From assembly GCF_039729195.1 (NCBI RefSeq), contig NZ_CP155796.1, positions 3,286,001 through 3,350,000 of the forward strand: DNA of 64,000 nucleotides. Direction: 5' to 3'. Source of the DNA: Mycobacterium sp. DL (GTDB taxonomy: Bacteria; Actinomycetota; Actinomycetes; Mycobacteriales; Mycobacteriaceae). The notes below the pieces were generated by a model. The model had not been told where the DNA came from. It ran no database searches and saw nothing but the letters and a program-made list of their open reading frames with translations. How positions within the stretch are numbered: position 1 is the stretch's first letter; every line of letters starts with the position of its first letter. Below, piece after piece: positions 35,500 through 45,119 of the stretch. Both the position numbers and the translations under genes were made by a program.

Positions 35500-36423
35500 G
35501 TGGACACTCGACGGCTGGAACTGCTGCTGGCGCTCTCCCGACTCGGCTCGATGCGGGCAGTGGCCGAAGCACATCACCTCACCACCTCGACGGTCTCCCA
35601 GCAGATCGCGGCGCTGGCCCGCGAGACCGGCTCCGCGTTGATCGAGCCCGAAGGCCGTCGCGTACGGCTCACCCCGGCAGGGCTGCGACTCGCCGATCAC
35701 GCCGTCACGATCCTGGCTGCCGTCGACAGCGCACGCCTGGCTCTGGACCCGGACGCCGAACCTGCGGGCACGGTGCGCATCGGCGGGTTCGCCACCGGGA
35801 TCCGGGTGTCGCTGCTGCCGATCGTCGCCGAACTCGAGGCACGGCATCCGGCCGTGCATCTCATCATCAGCGAGTACGAACCGATCGAGGCGTTCACCCT
35901 CCTCAGCGGTGACGACCTGGACCTCGCACTCACCTACGACTACAACCTGGCGCCGGCGTCTCCGAGCGCCGCCCTCGAGGCGGTACCCCTGTGGTCGATC
36001 GGGTGGGGACTCGGTGTCCCGGCCGGAGCCGCGCACCCGGGCAGCGACATCACCGCGTTCGCCGATTCGACCTGGATCGTCAACTCGCGCAACACTGCTG
36101 ACGAGAAGGCCGTTCGTACGCTGGCATCGCTGGCGGGTTTCACCCCGACGATCGCGCATCAGATCGACAGCCTCGACCTGGTCGAGGACCTCATCGTCGC
36201 GGGTTTCGGGGTCGGCCTCCTGCCCCTGGGTCGGCCCACCGGCCCCGGTGTCACGGTGCTGCCCCTGCGGGAACCCGAGGTGATTCTGACCGCATATGCC
36301 GTGACGCGGCGCGGTCGCACCGACTGGCCGCCGCTGCGCGCGATCCTCGACCACATGCGCCCATCGCGGGTCGAAGAATTGCGCCGCCCGCGGTGGCCCC
36401 GCCCGGAAGCTGCCCGCCGGTGA
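35500..36423 (+). CDS. LysR-family transcriptional regulator
   Basis: From the GTG at 35500 the protein has 307 residues. It has an N-terminal winged helix (RRLELLLALSRLGSMRAVAEAHHLTTSTVSQQIAAL) and a periplasmic-binding-like effector domain (TVRIGGFATGIRVSLLPIVAELEARHPAVHL). LysR proteins commonly control the divergent neighbour, here the enoyl-CoA hydratase. The effector is unknown. Confidence 0.9.
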   Translation: MDTRRLELLLALSRLGSMRAVAEAHHLTTSTVSQQIAALARETGSALIEPEGRRVRLTPAGLRLADHAVTILAAVDSARLALDPDAEPAGTVRIGGFATGIRVSLLPIVAELEARHPAVHLIISEYEPIEAFTLLSGDDLDLALTYDYNLAPASPSAALEAVPLWSIGWGLGVPAGAAHPGSDITAFADSTWIVNSRNTADEKAVRTLASLAGFTPTIAHQIDSLDLVEDLIVAGFGVGLLPLGRPTGPGVTVLPLREPEVILTAYAVTRRGRTDWPPLRAILDHMRPSRVEELRRPRWPRPEAARR

Positions 36424-36546
36424 CGAGGGCGTCCGGGGAGGTCCCCTCGATCGCCGGCGGCCCGGCGCCTAGGCAGTTCGACGACGGCGTCACGTCGCCG
36501 CGATATGCCGGGTTTGCGGCGTGATCACTCGGGGAACACTGGCGCC

Positions 36547-37452
36547 ATGTTGATCCGACGCGTTGCGCGCCCCATGCTGTCCGCAGTCTTCATCTCGCGC
36601 GGGGTGGATGCCCTGCGAAGCCCGAAACCGGCGGCCGACGCGACCCGCCACACCCTCGAGGGACTCAGCAAGCTGCCCGACCCGGTGGGCACCAATGTTC
36701 CGTCGAATGCCGAGACGGTGGCACGGGTCAACGCCGCCGTACAGATCGGTGGCGGACTGCTGCTCGCCACAGGCAAACTGCCCCGCGTCGCGTCCGCGGC
36801 CCTCGCGCTGAGCGTGGTGCCGGGTTCACTTGGCGGACACGCTTTCTGGAACGAGGTCGACCCGCAGCGCAAGGCCGACGAACGACGCGCGTTCGTCACC
36901 GACGTCAGCTTGATCGGCGGCTTGATCATCGCTGCGCTGGACACCGAGGGCAAACCTTCGCTCGGTTGGCGTGGACGGCGCGCAGCGCGCAAGGTGTCGG
37001 CCGCGGTCACCTCCGCACTGCCGGTCGGAGCTGCCGCCGGCGGTTCGCTGGCCGACAGCCCGCTTGCCGAGAAAGTGGGCCACGGGCTGCATGTCGGTGC
37101 GGAACGTGGCAGCAAGCTGGCGCACGTGGCCCGCGAGCGCGGCGGTGAATTGGCCGAGGTCGCCCGCGAACGCGGCGGCGAGTTGGCCGAGGTCGCTCGC
37201 GAACGCGGCGGCGAGCTGGCCGAGGTCGCCCGCGGGCGTGGCGTTGAGTTGGCCGAGGTCGCACGTGGCCGCGGCGCCGAGCTGGCCGAGGTCGCCCGCG
37301 AACGCGCCCCCGAACTGGCCGACGCCGCCCGCGGTCGCAGCGCCGAGTGGGCCGAGTTGGCCCGCGATCGCGCCGAGTTGGCACGTGAACGCGCCGCCGC
37401 TCTCGCAGACACCGCGGAGACCGAGGTCAAGAAGAAGCACCGCCGGCGCTGA
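36547..37452 (+). CDS. DoxX-family membrane protein with a C-terminal 11-residue repeat tail
   Basis: The 301-residue protein has a DoxX domain (about 5-140) with helices around MLSAVFISRGVDAL, AAVQIGGGLLLATGKLPRVA and DVSLIGGLIIAALD. From residue 186 to about 273 it has eight copies of an 11-residue unit, consensus ERGGELAEVAR, then a related stretch and a basic end (KKKHRRR). Eleven-residue repeats can form long amphipathic helices that bind membranes or protein partners. The DoxX part belongs to a redox-linked membrane family of mostly unknown role. The repeat-encoding DNA is a 33-bp array at 37102-37365. Confidence 0.85.
   Translation: MLIRRVARPMLSAVFISRGVDALRSPKPAADATRHTLEGLSKLPDPVGTNVPSNAETVARVNAAVQIGGGLLLATGKLPRVASAALALSVVPGSLGGHAFWNEVDPQRKADERRAFVTDVSLIGGLIIAALDTEGKPSLGWRGRRAARKVSAAVTSALPVGAAAGGSLADSPLAEKVGHGLHVGAERGSKLAHVARERGGELAEVARERGGELAEVARERGGELAEVARGRGVELAEVARGRGAELAEVARERAPELADAARGRSAEWAELARDRAELARERAAALADTAETEVKKKHRRR
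37102..37365 (+). repeat. 33-bp coding repeats within the DoxX-type gene
   Basis: Eight in-frame copies encode an 11-residue unit (consensus ERGGELAEVAR). The three central copies are nearly identical at the nucleotide level, while the later ones have diverged. This indicates expansion by duplication followed by drift, and copy number may vary between strains. Confidence 0.8.
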
Positions 37453-37466
37453 ACCCCGGCGGGGTT
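37452..37466 (+). terminator. Short hairpin after the DoxX-type gene
   Basis: AACCCC-GGC-GGGGTT with a following TTC begins at the stop codon of the DoxX gene. It is a weak intrinsic terminator candidate. Confidence 0.4.
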
Positions 37467-37558
37467 TCGCTGGTTGCCGCTGATATCACCCCCGCGACGG
37501 CGGGCCGCTCGGTACGGTGAGGTCGCATCGCCGACTTCGCACAGAGAGCGGACCCACC

Positions 37559-38062
37559 ATGACGAGCGATTACCCACCCCCACCTCCGCATCAGCCCGGT
37601 CAGTACGGGTATCCGGGTTCGTATCCGCCGCCCGGCGGAGGCTTCCAACCAGGCGGTCTCGGCCTGCGGTTCGCCGCACGCATCATCGACGGTCTGATCG
37701 TCGGCATCGTCGGGGGCATCATCGTGTTCGCGATGGGCACGGCGGACAACATCATGGTCACCGGCTTGTTCACCGGCGTGCTGTCCTTCGCGTACTACGT
37801 GGCGTTCGAGGTGTCGCAGGGTTGGACGCCCGGTAAGAAGCTGCTCGGCCTGAGCGTTCGCGGCCCGGCGGGAGCGGCGAAGCCGGACGTCAAGCAGTCT
37901 GCGATCCGCAACTCGTGGACTCTGTTGCCGATCATCCCGATCATCGGCGGCCTGCTCGGTGTCGTAGCCATCGTCCTGATCGCGGTGACGATCAACGGCA
38001 GCCCGACCAAGCAGGGCAAACACGACGAACTCGCCGGCGGCACCCAGGTGGTCAAAGGCTGA
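37559..38062 (+). CDS. RDD-family membrane protein
   Basis: The 167-residue protein has a proline/glycine/tyrosine-rich cytosolic N-terminus (residues 1-38) and then three to four membrane helices. The first starts RFAARIIDGLIVGIVGG, matching the RDD domain, and GWTPGKKLLGL is the second conserved element. RDD proteins are small membrane proteins of mostly unknown role. ATG 37559. The stop overlaps the first copy of a 19-bp duplication shared with the convergent gluconokinase gene. Confidence 0.85.
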   Translation: MTSDYPPPPPHQPGQYGYPGSYPPPGGGFQPGGLGLRFAARIIDGLIVGIVGGIIVFAMGTADNIMVTGLFTGVLSFAYYVAFEVSQGWTPGKKLLGLSVRGPAGAAKPDVKQSAIRNSWTLLPIIPIIGGLLGVVAIVLIAVTINGSPTKQGKHDELAGGTQVVKG

Positions 38063-38097
38063 TCAGCCCTCGACGTAGTGATCAGCCCTCGACGTAG
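38060..38097. repeat. Exact 19-bp tandem duplication at convergent gene ends
   Basis: TGATCAGCCCTCGACGTAG occurs at 38060-38078 and again at 38079-38097. Each copy starts with TGATCA, which is a stop codon on both strands. The first supplies the RDD stop and the second the gluconokinase stop. With a single copy the two coding regions would overlap at the stop codons. Confidence 0.85.
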
Positions 38098-38576
38098 GCA
38101 GCCACGATGGCATCGATGCTCTGGTCGACGTCGATGCGCACACCGCGCTCGTCATCCCCCAGCGGTTCGAGGGTCTCGAACTGCGAGACGAGCAGGGATG
38201 CGGGCATGAAATGCCCGGGGCGGCTGGCCTGCCGTCGCCCGATGACCTCGGGTGTCCCCTCGAGGTGGAGAAACTCGACTTCCGGGCAGTGACGGCGCAG
38301 TTGCTCCCGATAGGCACGCTTGAGTGCCGAGCAGCTCATCACTCCTCCGTCGACGCACCTTTCGGCGAGCCAGTGGCCGATCGCTTCGAGCCACGGATAT
38401 CGGTCGTCGTCGTTGAGCGCGTGCCCAGCCGTCATCTTCTCGATGTTGGCCGGCGGGTGGAAGTCGTCGGCATCGGCGAACGGGACCCGCAACCGCTGCG
38501 CGAGGGCTGCGCCCACGGTTGACTTTCCTGAGCCGGAGACTCCCATGACCACGATGGGTGACGCCACTTTCACCAC
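38082..38576 (-). CDS. gntK: Gluconokinase (GntK type)
   Basis: The 164-residue protein has a Walker A motif (GVSGSGKSTVG), the FADADDFHPPANIEKMTAGHAL segment characteristic of GntK, and CSALKRAYREQLR. It phosphorylates gluconate to 6-phosphogluconate for the pentose phosphate pathway. A GntR-family regulator reads divergently 114 bp away. No gluconate permease is present in the window. The first residues before VASPIVVMG are short, so a start a few codons later is possible. Confidence 0.9.
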   Translation of the reverse strand: MVKVASPIVVMGVSGSGKSTVGAALAQRLRVPFADADDFHPPANIEKMTAGHALNDDDRYPWLEAIGHWLAERCVDGGVMSCSALKRAYREQLRRHCPEVEFLHLEGTPEVIGRRQASRPGHFMPASLLVSQFETLEPLGDDERGVRIDVDQSIDAIVAAYVEG

Positions 38577-38632
38577 CTACTCTATTGTGTCTGACATCAC
38601 ACAGAGTGCCGCAAAAGTCAGATTATTGCAAG

Positions 38633-38651
38633 CAGATCACGAAATCATCTG
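38633..38651. promoter_or_regulatory. Inverted repeat between gluconokinase and its regulator
   Basis: CAGAT and ATCTG arms separated by nine bases, in AT-rich DNA between the divergent genes. It is a candidate binding site for the GntR-type protein. A second TCTGAC/GTCAGA pair lies nearby (38590-38622). Confidence 0.4.
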
Positions 38652-38690
38652 TCTTATTTCGCGCAGCAAACGCTATGACAACATGTAAGC

Positions 38691-39404
38691 GTGCATCCGG
38701 AACCTCACGGCAGCGCTTTGCACAACAGCCTGCTGACCGCACTGGGCACCGCCATCGTGTCCGGGGTCTACCCACCTGGGCAGGTCATCACACTCGACAG
38801 TGTCAGCGCTGAGCACAAAATGTCGCGCAGTGTCGCCCGCGAAGCGATTCGGGTGCTCGAGTCGATGGGCATGATCGAGTCCCGCCGGCGGGTGGGCATC
38901 ACCATCCAGCCGTCCCACAAATGGAATGTGTTCGACCCCAGGCTGATTCGCTGGCGGCTGGAATCCGGAGACCGCGCAGTTCAACTGCTGTCCCTATCCG
39001 AACTCCGCAAGGGATTCGAGCCGGCTGCCGCCGCGCTGGCGGCCCGGCGCGCCGACCCGCACCAGTGTCGGACCATGGCCGCCGCGGTGTCGGACATGGT
39101 CGTGCACGGCCGCTCGGGAGACCTCGAGGCGTATCTGCTCGCCGACAAGATCTTCCACCGGACCCTTCTGGAGGCGAGCGGCAACGAGATGTTCCGCGCG
39201 CTCAACGGCGTGGTGTCGGAGGTCCTCAGCGGCCGTACCCACCACGGAATGATGCCCGAAACACCGAATCCCGTAGCCATCGAACTCCACGACGAGGTCG
39301 CGCGGGCCATTCGGATGAAGGACGAGTCCGCCGCGGAGAAGGCGATGCGGGCCATCATCGACGAAGCGGCCTCGGCCGTTGCCGAGGAAGCCCCGCAGTC
39401 CTAG
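38691..39404 (+). CDS. GntR-family (FCD subgroup) regulator, probable gluconate repressor
   Basis: The 237-residue protein has an N-terminal winged helix (SALHNSLLTALGTAIVSGVYPPGQVI; MSRSVAREAIRVLESMGMIES) and a C-terminal FCD domain (ELRKGFEPAAAALAARRA; FHRTLLEASGNEMFRAL). It starts at GTG 38691 and is divergent from gluconokinase, which suggests control by gluconate or its phosphate. The link is inferred from position. Confidence 0.88.
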   Translation: MHPEPHGSALHNSLLTALGTAIVSGVYPPGQVITLDSVSAEHKMSRSVAREAIRVLESMGMIESRRRVGITIQPSHKWNVFDPRLIRWRLESGDRAVQLLSLSELRKGFEPAAAALAARRADPHQCRTMAAAVSDMVVHGRSGDLEAYLLADKIFHRTLLEASGNEMFRALNGVVSEVLSGRTHHGMMPETPNPVAIELHDEVARAIRMKDESAAEKAMRAIIDEAASAVAEEAPQS

Positions 39405-39461
39405 CAGCGGTCGATCCTGTCCCCCGGGCGATCTCGGCGTCACGCATGATTGACTGCCGGA

Positions 39462-40346
39462 GTGGACAGAGAACCCATCCTGGCCCGTCGCCTGTTCGAT
39501 CGCATCGAACCGGTCCACGCCGTCACGTACTTCGCCCCCGAAGCCAGATCCGAACTCGACGGTCTGGGTTATCGCGGGTTCTGGATGGGGTACTTCGCGG
39601 CTCGCTCGGCGCCCTTCGGGGTGGTGCCCGCGGAGGTCGTCACGGCGGCGTTCTACAACTTCGCTCCACACCGGGTGGCCAAAGCACTTCCTGCAGCATG
39701 GGACATCGCCGCACCGGACGAAGCCCTGCAGGCCCGGCAGCGGTCGGCCGTGGCGGCGTTGCGCCGGTACGGGGTGACCGACGACGGGGCCGCCGATGCG
39801 GCCGATCTGGCTGCGAAAGCCGCGGCGCACAGCGACATCGGCGGCCGCCCTGTCTACGCCGCCAACCGGTCCCTGGGCTGGCCGGACGAACCCCTGGCTC
39901 GGCTCTGGCATGCGGCCACCCTGCTGAGAGAGCACCGCGGTGACGGTCACGTCGCAGTGCTCACCGCAGAAGGCGTGTCCGGACGGGAGTGCAATGTCCT
40001 CCACGCCGCGGCGGGTCGGGTTCCCGAGGAGATGATCAAGCGCAGTCGCGACTACGACGACGAGCAGTGGGAGTCACACCGCGAAGCCCTGGAGCGACGC
40101 GGACTGCTCGACGCTGCCGGCGAACTCACCCCCAGCGGCCGCGCGCTCAAGCAACACATCGAGGACTCCACCGACGCCCTTGCACTGCCCACGCTCGACG
40201 TGCTGGACGACAGCGAGGTCGAGACCCTGTTCCGCGCGCTCACACCGATCACCAGGCTGACGGTCGCCGGCGGCGACATCCCTGCGGGCTCGCCGATGGG
40301 ACTGAGTCGCGACGATCTCGAAGACGACAGTTCCCAACTGGTCTGA
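39462..40346 (+). CDS. Uncharacterised protein of the SCO6745-like actinobacterial family
   Basis: From the GTG at 39462 the protein has 294 residues, all soluble and largely helical. Typical segments are VHAVTYFAPEARSELDGLGYRGFWMGYFAARSAPFG and TAAFYNFAPHRV near the N-terminus, ending with a winged-helix-like stretch (WESHREALERRGLLDAAGELTPSGRALKQHIED). The last part resembles a degenerate MarR-like helix-turn-helix. The family is widespread in actinobacteria without known function. A TTG at 39450 is an alternative start. Confidence 0.65.
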   Translation: MDREPILARRLFDRIEPVHAVTYFAPEARSELDGLGYRGFWMGYFAARSAPFGVVPAEVVTAAFYNFAPHRVAKALPAAWDIAAPDEALQARQRSAVAALRRYGVTDDGAADAADLAAKAAAHSDIGGRPVYAANRSLGWPDEPLARLWHAATLLREHRGDGHVAVLTAEGVSGRECNVLHAAAGRVPEEMIKRSRDYDDEQWESHREALERRGLLDAAGELTPSGRALKQHIEDSTDALALPTLDVLDDSEVETLFRALTPITRLTVAGGDIPAGSPMGLSRDDLEDDSSQLV

Positions 40347-40349
40347 GGA

Positions 40350-40676
40350 TCACCGCGGGCCGTACATGATCAGCGCCACGCCGATCAGCGAGATCGCAGC
40401 GCCCAGGACGTCCCAGCGGTCGGGCCGGAAACCGTCCGCCACCACGCCCCAGATCAGCGACCCGGCGATGAACACTCCGCCGTAGGCCGCCAGTACCCGG
40501 CCGAAGTTCGCATCCGGCTGGAAGGCCGCGACGAACCCGTAGGCGCCCAGCGCGATCACCCCTGCGCCCATCCACAACCACCCACGGTGCTCGCGCACCC
40601 CCTGCCACACCAGCCAGGCGCCACCGATTTCGAGGAGCGCGGCGAGGACGAACAACACGATCGATCTGACCACCAC
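40350..40676 (-). CDS. YnfA-family (UPF0060) small membrane protein
   Basis: The 108-residue protein has four membrane helices and the YnfA signatures ([46 protein letters not shown]). The family belongs to the drug/metabolite-transporter clan and resembles small multidrug exporters in size. It starts at GTG 40676 (40673 is equally possible) and converges with the SCO6745-like gene with 3 bp between them. Confidence 0.9.
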   Translation of the reverse strand: MVVRSIVLFVLAALLEIGGAWLVWQGVREHRGWLWMGAGVIALGAYGFVAAFQPDANFGRVLAAYGGVFIAGSLIWGVVADGFRPDRWDVLGAAISLIGVALIMYGPR

Positions 40677-40756
40677 GGCTCCATCGTGCCGTGGGCGTGC
40701 GAAGAATCCTCGGTCGGGACCGCGTGTCGTCCGCAGCCGCACCGCTGGGGATGGGG

Positions 40757-42757
40757 TCAGTGGTGAGCGCTGGTGCTCGGGGTGTGGCAGGCGTCCGGCG
40801 GTGCGCCCATCACGTCCAGTGCAGGGTTGCGGTCGAAGAACCCGAACGGTTTGAGCCAGAACGACACCACATCGACGGGCATCACCGGCCAGTCCTCTGG
40901 CCTGGTGATGTGGTGGATTCCGAACACGTACCACATCACGACATCGGTGTTCTCGATCGCGCGGTCGGCAGACGTCCACCGCGCCAACCCGGTGTCCCGG
41001 GATGACTGGTTGACGAATTCCCCTGCAGGCCAACGCTCGTCGGGCTCATTCGGAGTGACCCAGAGTGTGTGGCCGATGACACTGGCGCGTTCGAGCACCG
41101 GCGAGCCGGGTTCGAACATCGGCGGGATGGCACCACTGGGGACGAGCTTGTACGCCGGATGGGCGCCGATGCCGGTCACCACATTGGGGTTGACCACCTT
41201 CCAGGCCCGCTGTGTCGCGAAGTTCACGTCCTGCTTGGCCTCGCCCTCGGTGCGCAACGGAGTGTTGGCCACCACCAGCGACAGCCCGTGCGGGTTGTCG
41301 GGGCCGATCGGCTCGGCATAGGACTCGGACATGACCACGGTGTTGTCGCTGCCGTCGATGTCCATGTCCAGCCGGGCGACGAGGAAGTGCTGATGGAACG
41401 GCGCGTAGGTGCGTTCGTCGACCAGGGTGCCGTTGGGGTTGGGCGCGCCCGCAGGCAGCGGAGTGGTCACCATGATGCCCGTCGCACGGACCTCACACTC
41501 GATGTTGCCGTCCTGGTAGAGCCGCCAATAGACCAGGTATTCGTAGTTGGCGACGGTGACGTGGAACGACAGCGTGAGGCGACGCATCCTGCGCACCTCG
41601 GCGCCGATGTCGTGGTCGACGTGCTTCCACAGCACGGCGTTGTCTTCCTCGTGAATGCAGATGGCATTGGTGATGGTGTACGGCTCACCCTTGCTGTTGT
41701 GCAGGACCGCGTCGAGATAGCGGATCTCCCCCAGACAGTCGCAGCCCAACGCCAGGGAGGTCGTCATGAACCCCAACCCCCACTCTCCGATGTCGAAGGC
41801 GGTGCGCCGGTAGTGGTCCGGTGACGGGTCGCGGTAGGGAACGATCATCTCCGCGAACGACATCCGGTGCGCGATCGACCGGTCGCGGTCGCCGTCGCGG
41901 TAGCGCACCGAGTGCAGCGTCATGCCTTCGCGATGGTTGAACCCGACACGCAGCGACCAGTTCTGCCAGCGCACCAGGTTGCCCTCGACGGTGAACGAGG
42001 GACCATCGGGTTGGGTGATGTGCAGAGGTTTGAGGGGTTCGCGATCAGTCGCCGCGCGAATCCGCTCGGGGATGTGGCCGGGAACGTACTCCCCCATCAC
42101 CTCGGGAACCGTCGCCTCCCCCGTGGCGAACGGGCCACCGTCCTCGATTCGCAACAACTCCATCGCGTTCACGTCGACGACGCAGTGCAGGCCGCTGACC
42201 AGTCGGGCATAGGGGTTGGCTCCAGGTGCCGCCTTCACCCAACTGTCCGACCAGCCGATGCGGCGGTCCCGAAACTCCGGTGGCGCGACAGCATCGCCGT
42301 AGGTCCAGGTGTCGAAGAACACCATGTCGATGTCGGTGATTCCACGACTGCGCAACGCTGCGAGGACGTCTGGATGTGACCTCAGCAGTTGATCACACTC
42401 GAGGAACTCGTCGACGGTGAAGTTCGCCTGCACTCCGGGGATGTGCTCGAAGGCTTCGACGCGGTCGTCGGTCAGCGACAGCACGCTCTTGTAGGTGGCG
42501 TTGTCGGTGCGGTTGAAGCAGATGGCCTCTGCGCGGCGGGGTGGCCTGGCCCCCCCGCCCTCGAACGCGGCCAATTCCGCCTTGGAGGGTTCGATGAGTT
42601 CGATCGACGCATAACGCCAACCCAGATCGGCGCCTGACGAGGGGGCGGCGCGGACGCCGTACTCACGCTGCAGCATCGCAGCAACCGCTCGGAACTCGTC
42701 GGCACTGAGCGGGTCGAGGGGGAAGTCGACGGACTGCGAATCATCGGGCTGCGACAC
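40757..42757 (-). CDS. Copper-containing primary amine oxidase
   Basis: The 666-residue protein is a complete copper/topaquinone amine oxidase. Tyr405 in [10 protein letters not shown] is the expected topaquinone precursor (N-Y-E-Y). Asp322 (AFDIGEW) is the catalytic base. His455 and His457 (FHQHFL) and a later His in [17 protein letters not shown] are copper ligands. It oxidises primary amines to aldehyde, ammonia and hydrogen peroxide. No signal peptide is evident, so it appears cytosolic. A polyamine-type importer lies 9 kb away, but a functional link is speculative. The carboxylesterase gene upstream is 60 bp away on the same strand. Confidence 0.95.
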   Translation of the reverse strand: MSQPDDSQSVDFPLDPLSADEFRAVAAMLQREYGVRAAPSSGADLGWRYASIELIEPSKAELAAFEGGGARPPRRAEAICFNRTDNATYKSVLSLTDDRVEAFEHIPGVQANFTVDEFLECDQLLRSHPDVLAALRSRGITDIDMVFFDTWTYGDAVAPPEFRDRRIGWSDSWVKAAPGANPYARLVSGLHCVVDVNAMELLRIEDGGPFATGEATVPEVMGEYVPGHIPERIRAATDREPLKPLHITQPDGPSFTVEGNLVRWQNWSLRVGFNHREGMTLHSVRYRDGDRDRSIAHRMSFAEMIVPYRDPSPDHYRRTAFDIGEWGLGFMTTSLALGCDCLGEIRYLDAVLHNSKGEPYTITNAICIHEEDNAVLWKHVDHDIGAEVRRMRRLTLSFHVTVANYEYLVYWRLYQDGNIECEVRATGIMVTTPLPAGAPNPNGTLVDERTYAPFHQHFLVARLDMDIDGSDNTVVMSESYAEPIGPDNPHGLSLVVANTPLRTEGEAKQDVNFATQRAWKVVNPNVVTGIGAHPAYKLVPSGAIPPMFEPGSPVLERASVIGHTLWVTPNEPDERWPAGEFVNQSSRDTGLARWTSADRAIENTDVVMWYVFGIHHITRPEDWPVMPVDVVSFWLKPFGFFDRNPALDVMGAPPDACHTPSTSAHH

Positions 42758-42816
42758 GTCCTAACGCAACCACATCCACGGCCGGACGGCACGATTATTC
42801 CGCAAGTTCGACGGCC

Positions 42817-44325
42817 TCACCGGGAGGCCAGAGAGAACCCTTCCCACGCCAGTCGCCGATGGGAGTGCGGGTCGAACTCCACCCGACGCCGCCGGTCCAA
42901 GACCATCACCGCACGCTCGTCGCTGGTGTACTGCGGCCAGTCCGCGCCGGGTACGCCGCCGTCGGCGAACGCCAGCCAACGGGACTGGACATCGTCGCTG
43001 ACCTTGCGCGCGGCCCTCGAGTCCACCCCTGCGGTCAGCAGCATCCCGAACCGGGAGCGGTAGACGTCGAAAACCGCCAGCAACTCGGTGGCGTGGGTGG
43101 CGCCCATGCCCGCGATCTGCAGTGCCCTGGTCGCGAAGTCGAAGCGGTAGACGTGGGTCGGCGCATGCCTGCTGTGGGCCTGGGCGATCTGCCAGACGGC
43201 CGAACCGAAGATGAAGTCCGCCCCGAGCCGCACGCATGCCGCAGCCGCCGGGTAGCCGGGATAGGCGGCGGTGATCCGCTCGCGGTCGGCGGGATCGGCG
43301 TGCGCCAGCAGGCGTTCGATGGCCGGTTCGTTGGTGGGAAGCAGCTTGAGGAAGCGCGTGAACAGCCGGCCCTCATCGGCGTTGGTCCCCACGATGAGCG
43401 GCACCGGATGCGCCTTGCCGCTGCGCATCGCGTCGACGGGATCCATTGGCAGATAGTCGGTCTGGGACGTGGGCCCGATCGCGAATGCGCCCAGCATATC
43501 CCGCTGCCCTTCGATGATGAGCCGCTCGAGAGCGTTCACCAGATCCGCGGGTCGCGCCGCCAGGAGTGTGTGCGCGGCGTCCTGCTCGCTCGCGTCGAGT
43601 TGTCGGGCGAACCTGGTGGCGTACTCCGCGGCCACGTCGGCGCTGCGGACCATTCCGGTGGGCGGGCTCTCTGAGATCGCTTGGGCAAAAAGGCCTTTGG
43701 CTGCCGGAGTGGCGAGCAGGGTGGCCACGGCATGGGCGCCGGCACTCTCACCGAAGATCGTCACATTGTCCGGATCACCGCCGAAGACCGCGATGTTCTC
43801 CCGGACCCAGCGCAGTGCCATCACAAGATCGCGCAGGAACAGATTGTCGTCGATGGTGATCTCGGGGGTGGACAGCGAGGACAGCTCCAGGCATCCCAGG
43901 GCCCCGAGACGGTAGTTGACCGAAACGTAGACGCAGCCCCTGCGAGCCAGGGACGCACCGTCGTAGATCGGTGTCGCCGAGCTGCCCAACATGTAGCCAC
44001 CGCCGTGGATGAACACCATCACGGGAAGCGGGTCCTGCTGCGGTTCTTCCGGTTGGACGACGTTGAGCGTGAGGCAGTCCTCGCTCATCGGCTGGTACTT
44101 CCCGGGCGCGAGGAGGGTGTACATCCGCTGCTGGGGTGCGCAATGGCCGAACCCGTGGCAGTACCGGACTCCCGGCCACGGCTGTACCGGCTGGGGTGCC
44201 CGGTAGCGCAACGGTCCCACCGGTGCCTTGGCGTAGGGAATCGACCGCCACCTGTTCACGCCGTCCCGCGTGAAGCCCTCGATCGTGCCCGAGGCGATCT
44301 TCACCCGGACGGTTTGCTGGTGCAT
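42817..44325 (-). CDS. Type B carboxylesterase
   Basis: The 502-residue protein has an oxyanion-hole motif (VFIHGGGYMLG), a nucleophile elbow (IFGESAGAHAVA) and the Glu/His segments expected of type B carboxylesterases. The N-terminal EDCLTLNV signature is also present. It hydrolyses carboxylic esters. No signal peptide is seen from the ATG at 44325. Its substrate is unknown. It is on the same strand as the amine oxidase and may be co-transcribed with it. Confidence 0.93.
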   Translation of the reverse strand: MHQQTVRVKIASGTIEGFTRDGVNRWRSIPYAKAPVGPLRYRAPQPVQPWPGVRYCHGFGHCAPQQRMYTLLAPGKYQPMSEDCLTLNVVQPEEPQQDPLPVMVFIHGGGYMLGSSATPIYDGASLARRGCVYVSVNYRLGALGCLELSSLSTPEITIDDNLFLRDLVMALRWVRENIAVFGGDPDNVTIFGESAGAHAVATLLATPAAKGLFAQAISESPPTGMVRSADVAAEYATRFARQLDASEQDAAHTLLAARPADLVNALERLIIEGQRDMLGAFAIGPTSQTDYLPMDPVDAMRSGKAHPVPLIVGTNADEGRLFTRFLKLLPTNEPAIERLLAHADPADRERITAAYPGYPAAAACVRLGADFIFGSAVWQIAQAHSRHAPTHVYRFDFATRALQIAGMGATHATELLAVFDVYRSRFGMLLTAGVDSRAARKVSDDVQSRWLAFADGGVPGADWPQYTSDERAVMVLDRRRRVEFDPHSHRRLAWEGFSLASR

Positions 44326-44397
44326 TCTCTCGACGGTAGCGAACTCTCGCCCGCCCGCCTGGCCGGCATGTGCGTGTCGGGCCGCTAGCCTGGCGGA

Positions 44398-45102
44398 ATG
44401 CGAATTGCAGGCCTGATAGCGGCCACTGCGCTGGTTGCGGCCTGTTCTCAGTCGGTGGGCGGAGATGCCGAACCATCGAGCCCATCCCCGTCGGCGCCGC
44501 TGAGCAGCGCTCCGACGACCACGACGGGCACCGCTCCAGCGCCGGGAGCCGCCGGTCAGGCGCCCGGCCGGAGCGCAGAGATCGAACAGGTCATCGCCTG
44601 GATCGAGGCGGGCACGCCCGCCGATCCGGGTGCCCACCATGTGGCGTTTCGCGACGGGGTCACGACACAGCTGGGCGACGACATCGCGTTCACCGCCCCG
44701 TCGGGCGCGTCCAATGACACGACACAGTGCATGACCGATTCGACCTACAACGGCGGCGCGCTGACGTGCCTCGTCGAGCTCGAGTCCCCATCACCGCGCC
44801 CCGCCGACGGGGAGGGCATGTGGAAGGCCGGGTGGATCGACTATCCGGGGACGAGCGTGCAGATCGGATCCCTGCACGGGGATCCCGGCCCGTTCGTCAA
44901 GGGCGTCGGCCCACAGTTGGCCGAGGGCCAGTCACTGACCTTCGCCGACAACCGGTGCCGCAGCGACGCGTCGGGGCTGTTCTGCGTGAACTACGCACAT
45001 CGCTCTGCTGTCCAGATCAGCGCCGGCGGCCTTGTGCCCTTCGGATGCCTACGGCCTGTCACGCCGCCACCGCCTCAGACGGGGGCGGCCTTCCGCTGCT
45101 GA
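44398..45102 (+). CDS. Putative lipoprotein (LppI-like)
   Basis: The 234-residue protein has a lipoprotein signal (LIAATALVAAC, Cys16), followed by a Ser/Pro/Thr/Ala-rich linker (17-60). A Cys-containing domain includes FADNRCRSDASGLFCVNYAHRSAVQISAGGLVPFGCL. The layout resembles mycobacterial lipoproteins such as LppI. It probably sits on the outer face of the membrane. Function is unknown. It is divergent from the carboxylesterase and converges with the membrane protein gene. Confidence 0.8.
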   Translation: MRIAGLIAATALVAACSQSVGGDAEPSSPSPSAPLSSAPTTTTGTAPAPGAAGQAPGRSAEIEQVIAWIEAGTPADPGAHHVAFRDGVTTQLGDDIAFTAPSGASNDTTQCMTDSTYNGGALTCLVELESPSPRPADGEGMWKAGWIDYPGTSVQIGSLHGDPGPFVKGVGPQLAEGQSLTFADNRCRSDASGLFCVNYAHRSAVQISAGGLVPFGCLRPVTPPPPQTGAAFRC

Positions 45103-45119
45103 CACCGGGATCACGGTGT
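45102..45119. terminator. Short bidirectional hairpin between convergent genes
   Basis: ACACCG-GGATCA-CGGTGT followed by TTTC. It lies at the end of the lipoprotein gene and within the last codons of the convergent membrane-protein gene. Stem is only six base pairs, so the call is tentative. Confidence 0.4.
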
